Below are positions 16,870 to 25,146 of a stretch of 64,000 nt of DNA, one piece after another. The notes under the pieces are model-generated. The model was given only the letters and a program-made list of their open reading frames with translations, made no database searches and had not been told where the DNA came from. The number at the start of each line of letters is the position of its first letter. Positions within the stretch are counted from its first letter, which is position 1. A program made the position numbers and the translations under genes. Origin of the DNA: Luteimonas terrae (GTDB lineage: Bacteria; Pseudomonadota; Gammaproteobacteria; Xanthomonadales; Xanthomonadaceae); NCBI RefSeq assembly GCF_004358165.1, contig NZ_SMTG01000004.1, positions 186,001 to 250,000 of the forward strand. Direction: 5' to 3'.

Positions 16870-17963
16870 GCGCGCTGCGCCGCATGTGGGCCGTCGCGCT
16901 GAAGGAGCTGCGGCAGATGCGCCGCGACCGCATCAGCGTGCTGATGATCGTGATGATCCCCGTCGTCGATCTGCTGCTGTTCGGTTACGCGATCAACTAC
17001 AACCCGCGCAACCTGCACGCCGCGGTCGCCGACCAGGCGATGACCGCGACCTCGCGCGCCGCGGTGATGGACATGACCGCGACCGGCATCATCCGCCTGC
17101 ACGACGTGGCCGACACACCACAGGCGCTGGTCGACATGCTCCGGCGCGGCGAGGTCAGCGTGGGCATCGCGATTCCGCCCGACTACGAGCGCCGTCTCGC
17201 CGATGGTCGCCCGGCCGTGCAGGTGATGGTCGACGGCACCGACACCGTCGTGCAGGCCGCCGCCAACCAGCTGGCGCAGATGCCGCTGGAACGTCCCAAC
17301 GGCGGCCGCATCGCGCCGGACGCGCCGCAGATCGAAGTCGTGAGCTTCTACAACCCAGAGCGGCGTTCGGCGGTCAGCATCGTGCCCGGCCTGATCGGCC
17401 TGATCCTCACCATGACGATGATGATGTTCACCGCCATGGCGGCGGTGCGCGAGCGCGAGCGCGGCAACATGGAACTGCTCATCGCGACGCCGCTCAGCCG
17501 CAGCGCGCTGATGGTCGGCAAGGTGCTGCCCTATGCGGTCATCGGCCTGATCCAGACCACGCTGATCCTGGTGCTGGGGTTCTGGTTCTTCGACGTGCCG
17601 CTGCGCGGCAGCCTGCTCGACGTCTATATCGCCTCGGTGCTGCTGATCCTGGCCAACCTGTCGATGGGCCTGCTGATCTCGAACTACACCAGGACGCAGT
17701 TCCAGGCGATCCAGGTGGCGATGCTGGTGTTCCTGCCGTCGATCCTGATCTCGGGTTTCATGTTCCCCTTCGCCGGCATGCCCGATGCCGTGCAGTGGGG
17801 CGCCGAAGTGCTGCCGATGACCCAGTTCCTGCGTCTGATCCGCGGCGTGATGCTGCGCGGCGCCAGCATCTGGGAGCTGTGGCCGGCGGTGCTGGCGCTG
17901 GTCGGGTTCACCGTGGTGACGATGGCGCTGGCGATCGCGCGCTTCCGCAAGCGGCTGGACTGA
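16866..17963 (+). CDS. ABC-2 type permease
   Basis: A 365-residue membrane protein. One N-terminal helix (about 24-43, VLMIVMIPVVDLLLFGYAI) is followed by a large periplasmic domain (about 45-170) and five further helices (about 175-360), the standard ABC-2/YhhJ fold. The segment REREQ-like AAVRERERGNMELLIATPL is the conserved coupling region. The start GTG at 16866 overlaps the ATPase stop. It is the last gene of the TetR-HlyD-ABC operon; a homodimer would form the pore. The exported substrate is unknown. Confidence 0.92.
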   Translation: MSALRRMWAVALKELRQMRRDRISVLMIVMIPVVDLLLFGYAINYNPRNLHAAVADQAMTATSRAAVMDMTATGIIRLHDVADTPQALVDMLRRGEVSVGIAIPPDYERRLADGRPAVQVMVDGTDTVVQAAANQLAQMPLERPNGGRIAPDAPQIEVVSFYNPERRSAVSIVPGLIGLILTMTMMMFTAMAAVRERERGNMELLIATPLSRSALMVGKVLPYAVIGLIQTTLILVLGFWFFDVPLRGSLLDVYIASVLLILANLSMGLLISNYTRTQFQAIQVAMLVFLPSILISGFMFPFAGMPDAVQWGAEVLPMTQFLRLIRGVMLRGASIWELWPAVLALVGFTVVTMALAIARFRKRLD

Positions 17964-18015
17964 AAGGCCGCATTGCTACCCTTGCGGTCGACACCGCCGC
18001 AAGGAGCGCTCGCCC

Positions 18016-18372
18016 GTGACTCGACCGACCTCGCATGAAGCCTAAATCGACGCCGCGCCCGAGGCGTTTCGCGACGCGTTGCGCCAGTTGCGCGACCAGC
18101 TCGCAGGTGCACTGCCGGACGCGGAGGCCGTCATCAAGTACGACATGCCGGGTTTCCAGATCGGCGATGCGGTCGTCGTGGGCTACGCGGCCTTCAGCCG
18201 GCAGTGCGGGCTGTACGTCGACCCGGCCGCCATCGCCGCGTGCGCGGACGCGATCTCGGCCGCGAAACTCAAGGCCACCAGGACCGGCGTGACATTCAGC
18301 GCGCGCCACCCGATGCCCGAGGCGCTGGTGATGCGTCTGGCCCACGCATCGCGCAAGGCGAAAGGCGTCTGA
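18016..18372 (+). pseudogene. DUF1801-family gene interrupted by an in-frame TAA at codon 10
   Basis: A GTG at 18016 has an excellent AAGGAG at 18001-18006 and reads V/M-TRPTSHEA. Codon 10 (18043-18045) is TAA, after which the same frame continues IDAAPEAFRDALRQLRDQL and on into a normal DUF1801 body (EAVIKYDMPGFQIGD, CGLYVDPAA, GVTFSARHPMPEALVMRLAHASR). Related proteins often have Tyr at the position before IDAAP, so a TAT/TAC to TAA change is the simplest reading. A rescue start at TTG 18079 would give 97 residues but lacks a ribosome binding site. Either it is a recent pseudogene or a truncated protein is made. Confidence 0.7.
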
Positions 18373-18399
18373 CGACACTTTGCTGCCGTCGCAGTTGCG

Positions 18400-18909
18400 T
18401 CAGTCGTCGCCCGCTGGCGGTTGCGGTCTGATCCACTCGACCTCCAGCCGGAAATCGCCGGCCTGCCCATCGGCGATCAGCAGGCCGACTTCCTCGACCT
18501 TCGACAGGTCGAGCGCGGGGCCATCGAGGACGGTGCCGCGCCAGGTCGGCACCATGTCGGCAAACACGACGGTCGCCTCGATCCACTCGTTCGCACGGGT
18601 CTCGAAGTCGCCGCGCCATGACACGCGCGAATCGCGATATCGCGCGTCCGTCGACAGACGCAGCTGGTAGACGCGCCCATCGCCGCGGACGCGCAGACGC
18701 ATCGCGGTCGCATCGCGCAACTCGAAGGCGCCGCGGACGCGGATCGACGCGAAGCCACCGTTGTCTTCCAGCGACGTCGTGCCCGAGAACCGCAGCAGGC
18801 CGCCCTGCACCTCGACGCGGCTGCGCGAGTGTCCGCCCATGACGTCGTCGTTGCGCGTGAACCACTGCGCGTCGGTCGACCCGACCGGAAAGGCAGGCGA
18901 CGTGCTCAT
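18400..18909 (-). CDS. CIA30-family protein
   Basis: A 169-residue protein with the CIA30/NAD(P)H oxidoreductase-associated beta-sandwich pattern: the early WFTRNDDVMGGHSRS (the family's N-D-x-V-M-G-G-x-S motif), FSGTTSLEDNGGFASIR, and GDGRVYQLRL. In eukaryotes CIA30 assists complex I assembly; bacterial members are uncharacterised and resemble carbohydrate-binding folds. There is no signal peptide, so it is probably cytosolic. Its ATG overlaps the quinone oxidoreductase stop (ATGA), making a two-gene operon. Confidence 0.85.
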   Translation of the reverse strand: MSTSPAFPVGSTDAQWFTRNDDVMGGHSRSRVEVQGGLLRFSGTTSLEDNGGFASIRVRGAFELRDATAMRLRVRGDGRVYQLRLSTDARYRDSRVSWRGDFETRANEWIEATVVFADMVPTWRGTVLDGPALDLSKVEEVGLLIADGQAGDFRLEVEWIRPQPPAGDD

Positions 18910-19886
18910 GCGACCTCCAGCACGACCTTGCCGAAGTGCGCGCCGCTCTCCAGATACGCATGCGCGGCCGCGGCCTCGGTGAGCGGGAAGGTGCGGTCGA
19001 TGATGGCGTTGACCCGGCCTGTCGCGACCCACGGCCAGACCACGCGTTCGACCGCCACCGCCAGCCGCGCCTTCTCGTCGGCGCTGCGCGGTCGCAGCGT
19101 GGACCCGGTGATGACCGCCTGCTTCTGCATCAGCCGCATGACCGGCACCTGCAGCGTCGGCCCGCCCAGCGAGGCGATGTAGACGATGCGGCCTTTCGGG
19201 TTGAGCGCATCGAGCGTTACCTCGAAGGTCGGCGCGCCGACCATGTCCAGCGCCACGTCGATGCCGCCATGTGCCTTGGCGACCGCGCCGAAGTCCGACG
19301 TCGACGTGTCGACCGACACATCCGCGCCGAGTGCCCGGGTCTGCGCGGTCTTCTCGGCACCGCGGCTGCTGGCGATGACATGCGCGCCGGCGGCCTTGGC
19401 CATCTGGATCGCGGCGACGCCGATACCCGAGGTCGCGCCGTGCACCAGGAGCCACTCGCCGGGCTGCAGCGCGCCGTGCTCGAAGACGTTGGCGTACACG
19501 GTGAACACCGTTTCCGGCAGCGCCGCCGCGTGCACCCAGTCGAGCCCTTCGGGCATGGGCAGCACGTGTCGCGCATCGGCCACCGCGTACTGCGCGTAGC
19601 CGCCACCGCCGAGCAGCGCACAGACCCGGTCGCCGGTCTTCCAGCGTCCCGCGCCCTCGACGATCTCGCCAGCGACTTCCAGCCCCAGGGTGTCGGGCGC
19701 GCCGGGCGGTGGCGGATACGTGCCACCGCGCTGGGCGATGTCCGGCCGGTTCACGCCCGCGGCGCGCACGCGGATCAGCACCTCGCCCGCCTTCGGCACC
19801 GGCCGCGGCAGCTGTACCGGGTGCAGGGCATCGGCGTCACCGGTGCCATCGCGGATGGCGATGGCGGTCATGGAGGGGTCTGTCAT
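18906..19886 (-). CDS. NAD(P)H:quinone oxidoreductase, PIG3/zeta-crystallin type
   Basis: A 326-residue medium-chain reductase without zinc-binding Cys residues. Motifs: AAGVNRPDIAQRGGTYPPPPGAPDTLGLEVAG (PIG3-like), LPETVFTVYANVF, the nucleotide-binding GATSGIGVAAIQMAKAAGA, and GRIVYIASLGG. It should reduce quinones with NADPH. The first gene of an operon with the CIA30 protein. An alternative ATG five codons downstream (MTAIAI) is possible. Confidence 0.9.
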   Translation of the reverse strand: MTDPSMTAIAIRDGTGDADALHPVQLPRPVPKAGEVLIRVRAAGVNRPDIAQRGGTYPPPPGAPDTLGLEVAGEIVEGAGRWKTGDRVCALLGGGGYAQYAVADARHVLPMPEGLDWVHAAALPETVFTVYANVFEHGALQPGEWLLVHGATSGIGVAAIQMAKAAGAHVIASSRGAEKTAQTRALGADVSVDTSTSDFGAVAKAHGGIDVALDMVGAPTFEVTLDALNPKGRIVYIASLGGPTLQVPVMRLMQKQAVITGSTLRPRSADEKARLAVAVERVVWPWVATGRVNAIIDRTFPLTEAAAAHAYLESGAHFGKVVLEVA

Positions 19887-20066
19887 CGCAAGTACCTGCA
19901 GTCGCGGAGGTCGCCACCTTAGGCGCGTGCGCGTGGTGGCCGGGTGTGGCCGGCGGCGCCCGTTGGTGTCGCGTCAGCCTGCCCCCACGTTGCACCCCCG
20001 CGGCTGTCGCGCGATGCGGCCGCATCGGTTAGGTTCACTGCTCCATTCGACAAGGACGTTGTCATC

Positions 20067-20423
20067 ATGCGCATCCCGCCCCTCGCAACCGCACTGACCC
20101 TGGCCCTCGCACTGACGGCGACACTGCCCTCCCTCGCACAGGCCCACGCGAACACGGCGCCCACCGCAAGCTATGTCACCGAACGCCCCGTGGCCGATGC
20201 CCGCGACTGCCTCGCCATCATCTTCGGCGCCATCGCACGGGAGGGCTACGACGTGGCCTGGATGGGCGAGAGCGCGCGGCCGGTGGTGTGGGTCACGAAC
20301 CAGCACATGCTGCTGGCCTCGGTGCATCTGCAGGAAACGCCGGAAGGCACCCGCGTCGACTATCGCGCCGAGCGCCCGCCGCAGGCGCAGGATTTCGAGA
20401 AGGCGCTGATGACCTGCAAGTGA
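20067..20423 (+). CDS. Small secreted protein, function unknown
   Basis: A 118-residue protein with a clear Sec signal peptide (LATALTLALALTATLPSLAQA, cleavage near residue 26). The mature part is about 92 residues (VTERPVADARDCLAIIFGAI, WVTNQHMLLASVHL, FEKALMTCK) with two Cys that could form a disulfide. AAGGACG lies upstream of the ATG at 20067. No known family was recognised. Confidence 0.75.
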   Translation: MRIPPLATALTLALALTATLPSLAQAHANTAPTASYVTERPVADARDCLAIIFGAIAREGYDVAWMGESARPVVWVTNQHMLLASVHLQETPEGTRVDYRAERPPQAQDFEKALMTCK

Positions 20424-20427
20424 GGCA

Positions 20428-20447
20428 CGGTGCCGGCCAAGGCACCG
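20428..20447 (+). terminator. Short hairpin after the secreted protein gene
   Basis: CGGTGCC and GGCACCG form a 7-bp stem with a 6-base loop, starting 5 bases after the stop at 20423. No T-run follows; instead an 11-base C-run (20460-20470) lies before the convergent antiporter stop. A weak or bidirectional terminator at best. Confidence 0.35.
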
Positions 20448-20474
20448 GTGCCGGTACCACCCCCCCCCCCGCAA

Positions 20475-21683
20475 TCAGCTGTCGGACCGCCGTACCTGAT
20501 CCAGGCGCAAGAGCTTGGGCGTCACCACCGGAATGGTCAGCATGGTGCTCATCACCGCCATCAGCAGCAGCGCGGTGAACGTGGCGCTGGAAATGATCGC
20601 CTTGTCCAGCAGGATGTTGGCGAAGATGATCATGATCAGCGCCTTGGTCTGCAGCAGCCAGCCGATCAGCGAGGCCTCGCCCGGCCGCCAGCGCAGGATG
20701 CGCCCGGCCAGATGCACACCCGCCAGCTTGCCGGCGACCGACGCCACCAGCAGCACCAGCGCGGCGGCAAACACCGTGACGCCGCCGACATCCCACTGCG
20801 TGCGCAGACCGGTGCTGAGGAAGAACACCGGCATCATCACCAGCAGCACGTTGTGGCGCAGGCGGTCCATGTCGCCCTGGTCGAACCAGTCGGCGTCGAT
20901 GACCACGCCGGCCAGGAACGCGCCCACCATGAAATGCAGGCCCGACCAGTCCGCGCCGAACGCGCACACCGCCAGCCAGATCAGCATCACGTACCAGCGG
21001 TCGCGCTCGGGCAGTGCGCGCATCAGCTTGCGGAACAGCACGCAGGCCACGCCGAACGCCAGCAGGAAGCCCACCTGCCGCCCGATGCGCTCCCAGTCCA
21101 GCAGCACCAGCGCCAGCACGCCCCAGATGGCGATGTCGTCGAGGCTGGCGTAGCGCAGGATGCGCTGGCCGATCGGCTGCCGCAGGATCTCCAGCTTCTC
21201 CATCAGCAGGATCAGGATCGGCAGCGCCGTCACCGCGCAGGCCATGCCCACGCCCACGACGAACTGCCACGGCTGACCTTCCAGGCCCATCCAGCCGGGA
21301 AAGCGCAGCATGCCCAGCGCGGCCAGCGCGCCGAACACCAGCGGCACGCCCAACGCGAGCCCCGCGGTGATGCCGCTCTCGCGCCGGTTCGCCCAGGCCT
21401 TGCTCAGATCCAGCTCGATGCCGGCGATCAGCACGAACAGCATCACCGCCCACGCGCCCAGGCCATTGAGGATCTGCACCACCGGCCCGGTGAACACGAA
21501 GCTGTAGTACGCCGGAAACGCCGCGCCCAGAATGCCCGGTCCCAGCAGGATGCCGGTGATGATCTGCACGACCACCAGCGGCGCGAAATACTCCGTGCGC
21601 CCCACGCGCCAGATCAGATACGGCACGCAGAAGATGATCGCCATTGCGATCAGGAACACTTCCATGGTGGTGACGGCATGCAT
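20475..21683 (-). CDS. Kef-type/CPA2 cation:proton antiporter
   Basis: A 402-residue integral membrane protein with about 11-12 helices of the Na+/H+ exchanger fold. Typical features are LVVVQIITGILLGPGILG, FVLIAGIELDL (the Glu-Asp region), ALPILILLMEKLEIL, SLDDIAIWGVLAL (the conserved Asp-Asp) and FFLSTGLRTQW. It has no RCK/TrkA-N domain, unlike full KefB/KefC, so it is a short family member. Monocistronic and convergent with the secreted protein gene. It marks the conserved left side of the restriction island. Confidence 0.88.
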   Translation of the reverse strand: MHAVTTMEVFLIAMAIIFCVPYLIWRVGRTEYFAPLVVVQIITGILLGPGILGAAFPAYYSFVFTGPVVQILNGLGAWAVMLFVLIAGIELDLSKAWANRRESGITAGLALGVPLVFGALAALGMLRFPGWMGLEGQPWQFVVGVGMACAVTALPILILLMEKLEILRQPIGQRILRYASLDDIAIWGVLALVLLDWERIGRQVGFLLAFGVACVLFRKLMRALPERDRWYVMLIWLAVCAFGADWSGLHFMVGAFLAGVVIDADWFDQGDMDRLRHNVLLVMMPVFFLSTGLRTQWDVGGVTVFAAALVLLVASVAGKLAGVHLAGRILRWRPGEASLIGWLLQTKALIMIIFANILLDKAIISSATFTALLLMAVMSTMLTIPVVTPKLLRLDQVRRSDS

Positions 21684-21952
21684 CGGGCGGGCGCCTGTCC
21701 GGGTTGTCAGGCGCGGAGTATGCGGAGTGCCGGAAGCACCGCAAAGAGGCGGGACCAGCTACGGCCCGCCGGAGACAGAGCCCGGCTGAAACGCCCAGCG
21801 CAGCAGGTGCTGCTTGCCAGATCGGTGCCGACACGTTCTCCAGCAACACGGGAATCTCAGAAACTGAGCCGCAGATCGGTTCTCATCATGCACCCGCTGT
21901 TCCCCCACGGGACAGATTCGGACACAATGTCCACCTGATTCCCGGAGTGCCG
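21684..21952. other. Intergenic region at the left edge of the restriction island
   Basis: No gene is seen between the antiporter start and the methylase start. The stretch is less GC-rich than the flanking host DNA and carries the GGACA-CAA-TGTCC dyad described separately. No direct repeats or attachment sequence could be recognised at the junction by eye. Confidence 0.5.
21920..21932. promoter_or_regulatory. Dyad GGACACAATGTCC, candidate methylase autoregulatory operator
   Basis: A 5-bp inverted repeat (GGACA/TGTCC) around CAA, ending 20 bases before the methylase ATG and likely overlapping its promoter. The methylase has an N-terminal helix-turn-helix (about residues 16-32). Cytosine methylases of the SsoII/EcoRII type repress their own genes through such N-termini, and the reported M.SsoII site is, from memory, of the same GGACA-n-TGTCC form. 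Confidence 0.5.
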
Positions 21953-23197
21953 ATGAACACCTATTCGCTGATCGACTACACCCTCGAGCGCTACACCACC
22001 CGGGAGGTCGCGATGGCGCTGGGGGTGGACGCACGCACCGTGCGCCGGTGGCAGACACGGGAGACCGAGCCGCCGCCGTATGTGGACGACGCGATCCGTC
22101 AACGTCTGCTGCCTCTGGCCAGCAACGCGTCCAGTGAGCCGGCCGCTTTCACGTTCATCGATCTGTTCGCCGGCATCGGTGGAATGCGACTCGCATTCGA
22201 GGGCCAAGGCGGGCGCTGCGTGTTCACCAGCGAATGGGACCCGTACGCACGCAAGACCTACGCAGCCAACTTCAACGATGGCCCGGATCACGTCTTCGCC
22301 GGCGACATCACCGCCGTCCATGAAAAGGATGTGCCCGATCACGACGTGCTGCTGGCCGGTTTCCCGTGCCAGCCGTTCTCGATTGCCGGTGTCTCGAAGA
22401 AGAATGCGCTCGGGCGTCCGCACGGGTTCGCGGACAAAACGCAGGGCACGCTGTTCTTCGATGTGGCCCGCATCATCGCCGAGAAGCGACCGAAGGCCTT
22501 TCTGCTCGAGAACGTCAAGAATCTTGCCAGCCACGACAAGGGGCGCACCCTGTCGACGATCCTCGATGTCCTGCGCAACGAACTCGGTTACACCGTCACC
22601 ACGAAGGTGATCAACGGCAAGCACTTCGTGCCGCAGCATCGCGAGCGCATTATCATCGTGGGCTTCCGGGAAGACGCCGGTTTCTCCTGGGAAGGTCTGG
22701 ATCTGCCCGAGATCGAAACCGCGCCGAAGCTCGCCAGCATCCTCCATCCGCAGGATGGCTCCGAGCCGGAAAGCTGGACGTTCCTGGAAGGCGCCAAGCG
22801 CAAGGTGTCGGCCAACTACACGCTGTCGGACAAGCTCTGGGCCTACCTGCAGAACTACGCGGCCAAGCACCGCGAGAAGGGCAACGGCTTCGGCTTCGGC
22901 CTTGTCACCGCCAAGGACACTGCACGCACGCTGTCCGCGCGCTACTACAAGGACGGGTCGGAGATCCTCGTTTCGCAGGGCACGAAGAAGAACCCGCGCC
23001 GCCTGACGCCGCGCGAGTGCGCCCGGCTGATGGGCTTCGACGACACGTTCCGTATCCCGGTTTCGGACACGCGCGCCTATAAGCAGTTCGGCAACTCCGT
23101 CGTGGTGCCCGTTATCGCGAGTGTTGCGAAGTTGATGGCGCCTCTGCTTGAAGAAGCCGCAACGAAGAAGCCTGCGAAGACACGCAAGGTCGCCTGA
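21953..23197 (+). CDS. dcm: DNA (cytosine-5) methyltransferase, Dcm/M.EcoRII type
   Basis: A 414-residue C5-methylase. An N-terminal HTH (TTREVAMALGVDARTVRRW, 14-32) precedes the catalytic core: motif I DLFAGIGGMR, motif IV GFPCQPFS with nucleophile C139, motif VI ENVKN, motif VIII QHRERII, motif IX LTPRECARLMGF and motif X GNSVVVPVI. The segment after motif IV (SIAGVSKKNALGR, HGF, TQGTLFFDVARII) is very close to E. coli Dcm, which methylates CCWGG. It is followed after 4 bases by vsr and then an EcoRII-like nuclease, so the specificity CCWGG is strongly suggested. GGAG lies upstream of the ATG. Base composition is lower in GC than the host flanks. Confidence 0.95.
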   Translation: MNTYSLIDYTLERYTTREVAMALGVDARTVRRWQTRETEPPPYVDDAIRQRLLPLASNASSEPAAFTFIDLFAGIGGMRLAFEGQGGRCVFTSEWDPYARKTYAANFNDGPDHVFAGDITAVHEKDVPDHDVLLAGFPCQPFSIAGVSKKNALGRPHGFADKTQGTLFFDVARIIAEKRPKAFLLENVKNLASHDKGRTLSTILDVLRNELGYTVTTKVINGKHFVPQHRERIIIVGFREDAGFSWEGLDLPEIETAPKLASILHPQDGSEPESWTFLEGAKRKVSANYTLSDKLWAYLQNYAAKHREKGNGFGFGLVTAKDTARTLSARYYKDGSEILVSQGTKKNPRRLTPRECARLMGFDDTFRIPVSDTRAYKQFGNSVVVPVIASVAKLMAPLLEEAATKKPAKTRKVA

Positions 23198-23201
23198 CGG
23201 G

Positions 23202-23657
23202 ATGGACATCATCAGTCCGGAGCGGCGCTCCGCGCTGATGTCGCGGGTGCGAGGTAAAGACACGAAAATCGAGCTGGAGGTCAGACATGGCCTGCATGCG
23301 CTCGGCTTCCGCTACCGGCTGGGCGGCGCAGGACTGCCCGGTCGTCCGGACATCGTGTTGCCCAAGTTCCGCACCGTAGTGTTCGTGCACGGCTGCTTCT
23401 GGCATGGACACAGCTGTTACCTGTATCGCCTGCCCAAGACACGGACGGAGTTCTGGGAGGCGAAGATCGACGCCAACCGGCAGCGCGATGCACGCCAAAT
23501 CGCCCAGCTGCGGCAGGCAGGATGGAAGGTGGAGACCGTCTGGGAATGCGAGCTTCGCAACCGGTCGACGGAAGAGCGGGCGGAAGTCATCATGGCGCTC
23601 GGAGCACGTATCAGAGCAAGGGAAACGGATGACCACCCAGCAGAGCCTGGACCTTGA
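23202..23657 (+). CDS. vsr: Very short patch repair endonuclease Vsr
   Basis: A 151-residue protein of normal Vsr length. It has SRVRGKDTKIELEVRHGLHALGFRYR, GRPDIVLPKFRTVVFVHGCFWHGHSC with catalytic D50, H63 and the zinc-binding H/C set, the metal and Trp/Phe intercalation region, and WEAKIDANRQRD. Vsr nicks next to T in T:G mismatches that arise when methylated C in the Dcm site deaminates, starting their repair. It lies 4 bases after the methylase and overlaps the nuclease gene by 29 bases, so its expression is tied to both. Confidence 0.95.
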   Translation: MDIISPERRSALMSRVRGKDTKIELEVRHGLHALGFRYRLGGAGLPGRPDIVLPKFRTVVFVHGCFWHGHSCYLYRLPKTRTEFWEAKIDANRQRDARQIAQLRQAGWKVETVWECELRNRSTEERAEVIMALGARIRARETDDHPAEPGP

Positions 23658-25023
23658 CCCGGTAAACCGGGTTGCCGAATCAGCCGCTGACGGCACACCG
23701 CTCTGGTGGAAGATCCAGGGGCTGGTGGAGGACAGCAGCAGGCTTTTCGTCAAAAAGCTTTCACGCAACGACACCTCGTGGGCGGATGACAGCGGCAAGC
23801 ACCAGGCTGGTTTCTACATTCCCCGGCAGATCCGCGAAGCTGGTTTCTTTCCCGAACTGCACGCCGGAAATGCCGACAAGCCGCATATCTTCCACGCCGA
23901 GTTCGGCGTGCTGTGGCCACAGACCGGTGAAATCACCACATCGGGCATGCGGCATTACGGCAACAAAGGTCCCGAGACACACTTCACCAGGCTTCCGAAA
24001 GCGCTGTTCCAGGCACTGACGCCCGCCTCGATCCTGCTCGCCGGCAGGTTCACAGAGCCGACCGCCGGTTGCGACTACTGGATCGTGGTTCTGGACTCCG
24101 CCCGTGAAGAGGCGGAGCTTCTGGAAACCGTCCTCGATCTCCGCTCGGATTTCCACAATGGCATCTTCGAGGCCGCCGCATTCGCGCAGGCTTCGCGTCT
24201 GCAGCAGGACGAGAAGCAGGAGCTGATCGAACGGTTGCAGCATGCCCTGCGCACAGGCTCGATGGAAGCCGTGATGCGCGATTACGGTGGAATCCCAGAC
24301 CCCGCCTCCATCGCGCGCGATGCGCGACAGAAGTGGCTGCGTGACAACGAGTACGCAAGCTTCGACCCTTGGGTTATTCCCCGTCCGGGCGACGCGATCA
24401 TGGAGATCAGTCGCGATATCGAGTTTACGCTGTATCGCCGCTATGAGCTGCGGCGTCGCGCAGCAGAACTTGTCGCCTTGCTCGCCGGCAAAGGCGACCT
24501 CGTCTCGTCGATCGTCCATCACTTCGCCGACATCGATCGAGTGTTCCTGAGCGCAAGTCAGCAGCGCAAAACGCGTGCCGGCCGCTCTTTCGAACACCAC
24601 ATCGCAGCCAGCCTCTCTGCAGGCAACATCAGATTCGTCGAACAGGCTGTGACAGGTGGTCGCCGGCCGGACTTCGTGATGCCCGACCTCGAGACCCTGC
24701 AACGCAACGACCGTCAGCCAGTGGATGCATTGGTCGTCGCCGCGAAGACCACCCTTCGTGAGCGGTGGAAGCAGGTAGGGAGCGAGCGACTCAACTGCGA
24801 CGTCCTGCTGGCGACGGTCGACGATCGCGTGGCGGCAACTTCGATTCGCGAGATGGCCGAGGTCGGTATCCGACTTGTTGTGCCGGAGTCGTTGAAAGAA
24901 AGCAAGGAAACCGACTATTCGACGCAGTCGAGCGTGATCTCCTTTCGCGAGTTCTTCGATATGGAGATCAGAAGCTCACGAGTCCACCTTTTGGAAAATT
25001 CCGAGCCAAGTGCTGCGAGGTGA
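23629..25023 (+). CDS. Type IIE restriction endonuclease, EcoRII-like
   Basis: A 464-residue protein. The C-terminal part matches the EcoRII catalytic domain: RAGRSFEHHIAASL, then RRPDFVMPD (catalytic Asp) and VVAAKTTLRERWKQV (catalytic Lys), followed by REMAEVGIRLVVPESL and SFREFFDMEI. The N-terminal half (about 1-190) corresponds to the EcoRII effector-binding domain, which needs a second target site. EcoRII itself is about 404 residues, so this is a longer relative. It presumably cuts unmethylated CCWGG. ATG 23629 is preceded by AAGGG inside vsr. The gene closes the restriction-modification operon. Confidence 0.9.
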   Translation: MTTQQSLDLDPVNRVAESAADGTPLWWKIQGLVEDSSRLFVKKLSRNDTSWADDSGKHQAGFYIPRQIREAGFFPELHAGNADKPHIFHAEFGVLWPQTGEITTSGMRHYGNKGPETHFTRLPKALFQALTPASILLAGRFTEPTAGCDYWIVVLDSAREEAELLETVLDLRSDFHNGIFEAAAFAQASRLQQDEKQELIERLQHALRTGSMEAVMRDYGGIPDPASIARDARQKWLRDNEYASFDPWVIPRPGDAIMEISRDIEFTLYRRYELRRRAAELVALLAGKGDLVSSIVHHFADIDRVFLSASQQRKTRAGRSFEHHIAASLSAGNIRFVEQAVTGGRRPDFVMPDLETLQRNDRQPVDALVVAAKTTLRERWKQVGSERLNCDVLLATVDDRVAATSIREMAEVGIRLVVPESLKESKETDYSTQSSVISFREFFDMEIRSSRVHLLENSEPSAAR

Positions 25024-25081
25024 ACCTGCTCTCTCAATCTAACACTTAGGCCTGAGTGATTCAGCCGAGTACCAGCCCACT

Positions 25082-25110
25082 TTGTCCAAGTCAGGACATT
25101 GAGGGATAAT
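25082..25110 (+). promoter_or_regulatory. Sigma70-like promoter of the GHKL-ATPase operon
   Basis: TTGTCC (25082-25087) and GATAAT (25105-25110) with 17-base spacing, followed by a leader of about 30 bases to TTG 25147. The spacer holds TGTCC-AAGTCA-GGACA (25083-25098), the same half-sites as the methylase dyad but everted, so a repressor could bind here. Its presence indicates that the operon is transcribed independently of the restriction genes. Confidence 0.65.
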
Positions 25111-25146
25111 CGGTAAGCCGTCTTATCTAGATTAGGGACGGCACTT

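Noticed and set aside
14296..17963. Macrolide-type MacAB pump
   Set aside because: The permease has the ABC-2 topology with one N-terminal and five C-terminal helices, not the MacB fold, and the adaptor is YbhG-like.
25024..25146. Read-through from the restriction operon as the only promoter for the GHKL operon
   Set aside because: A good -35/-10 pair with 17-base spacing is present in the gap, so an independent promoter is more likely, though read-through may add.
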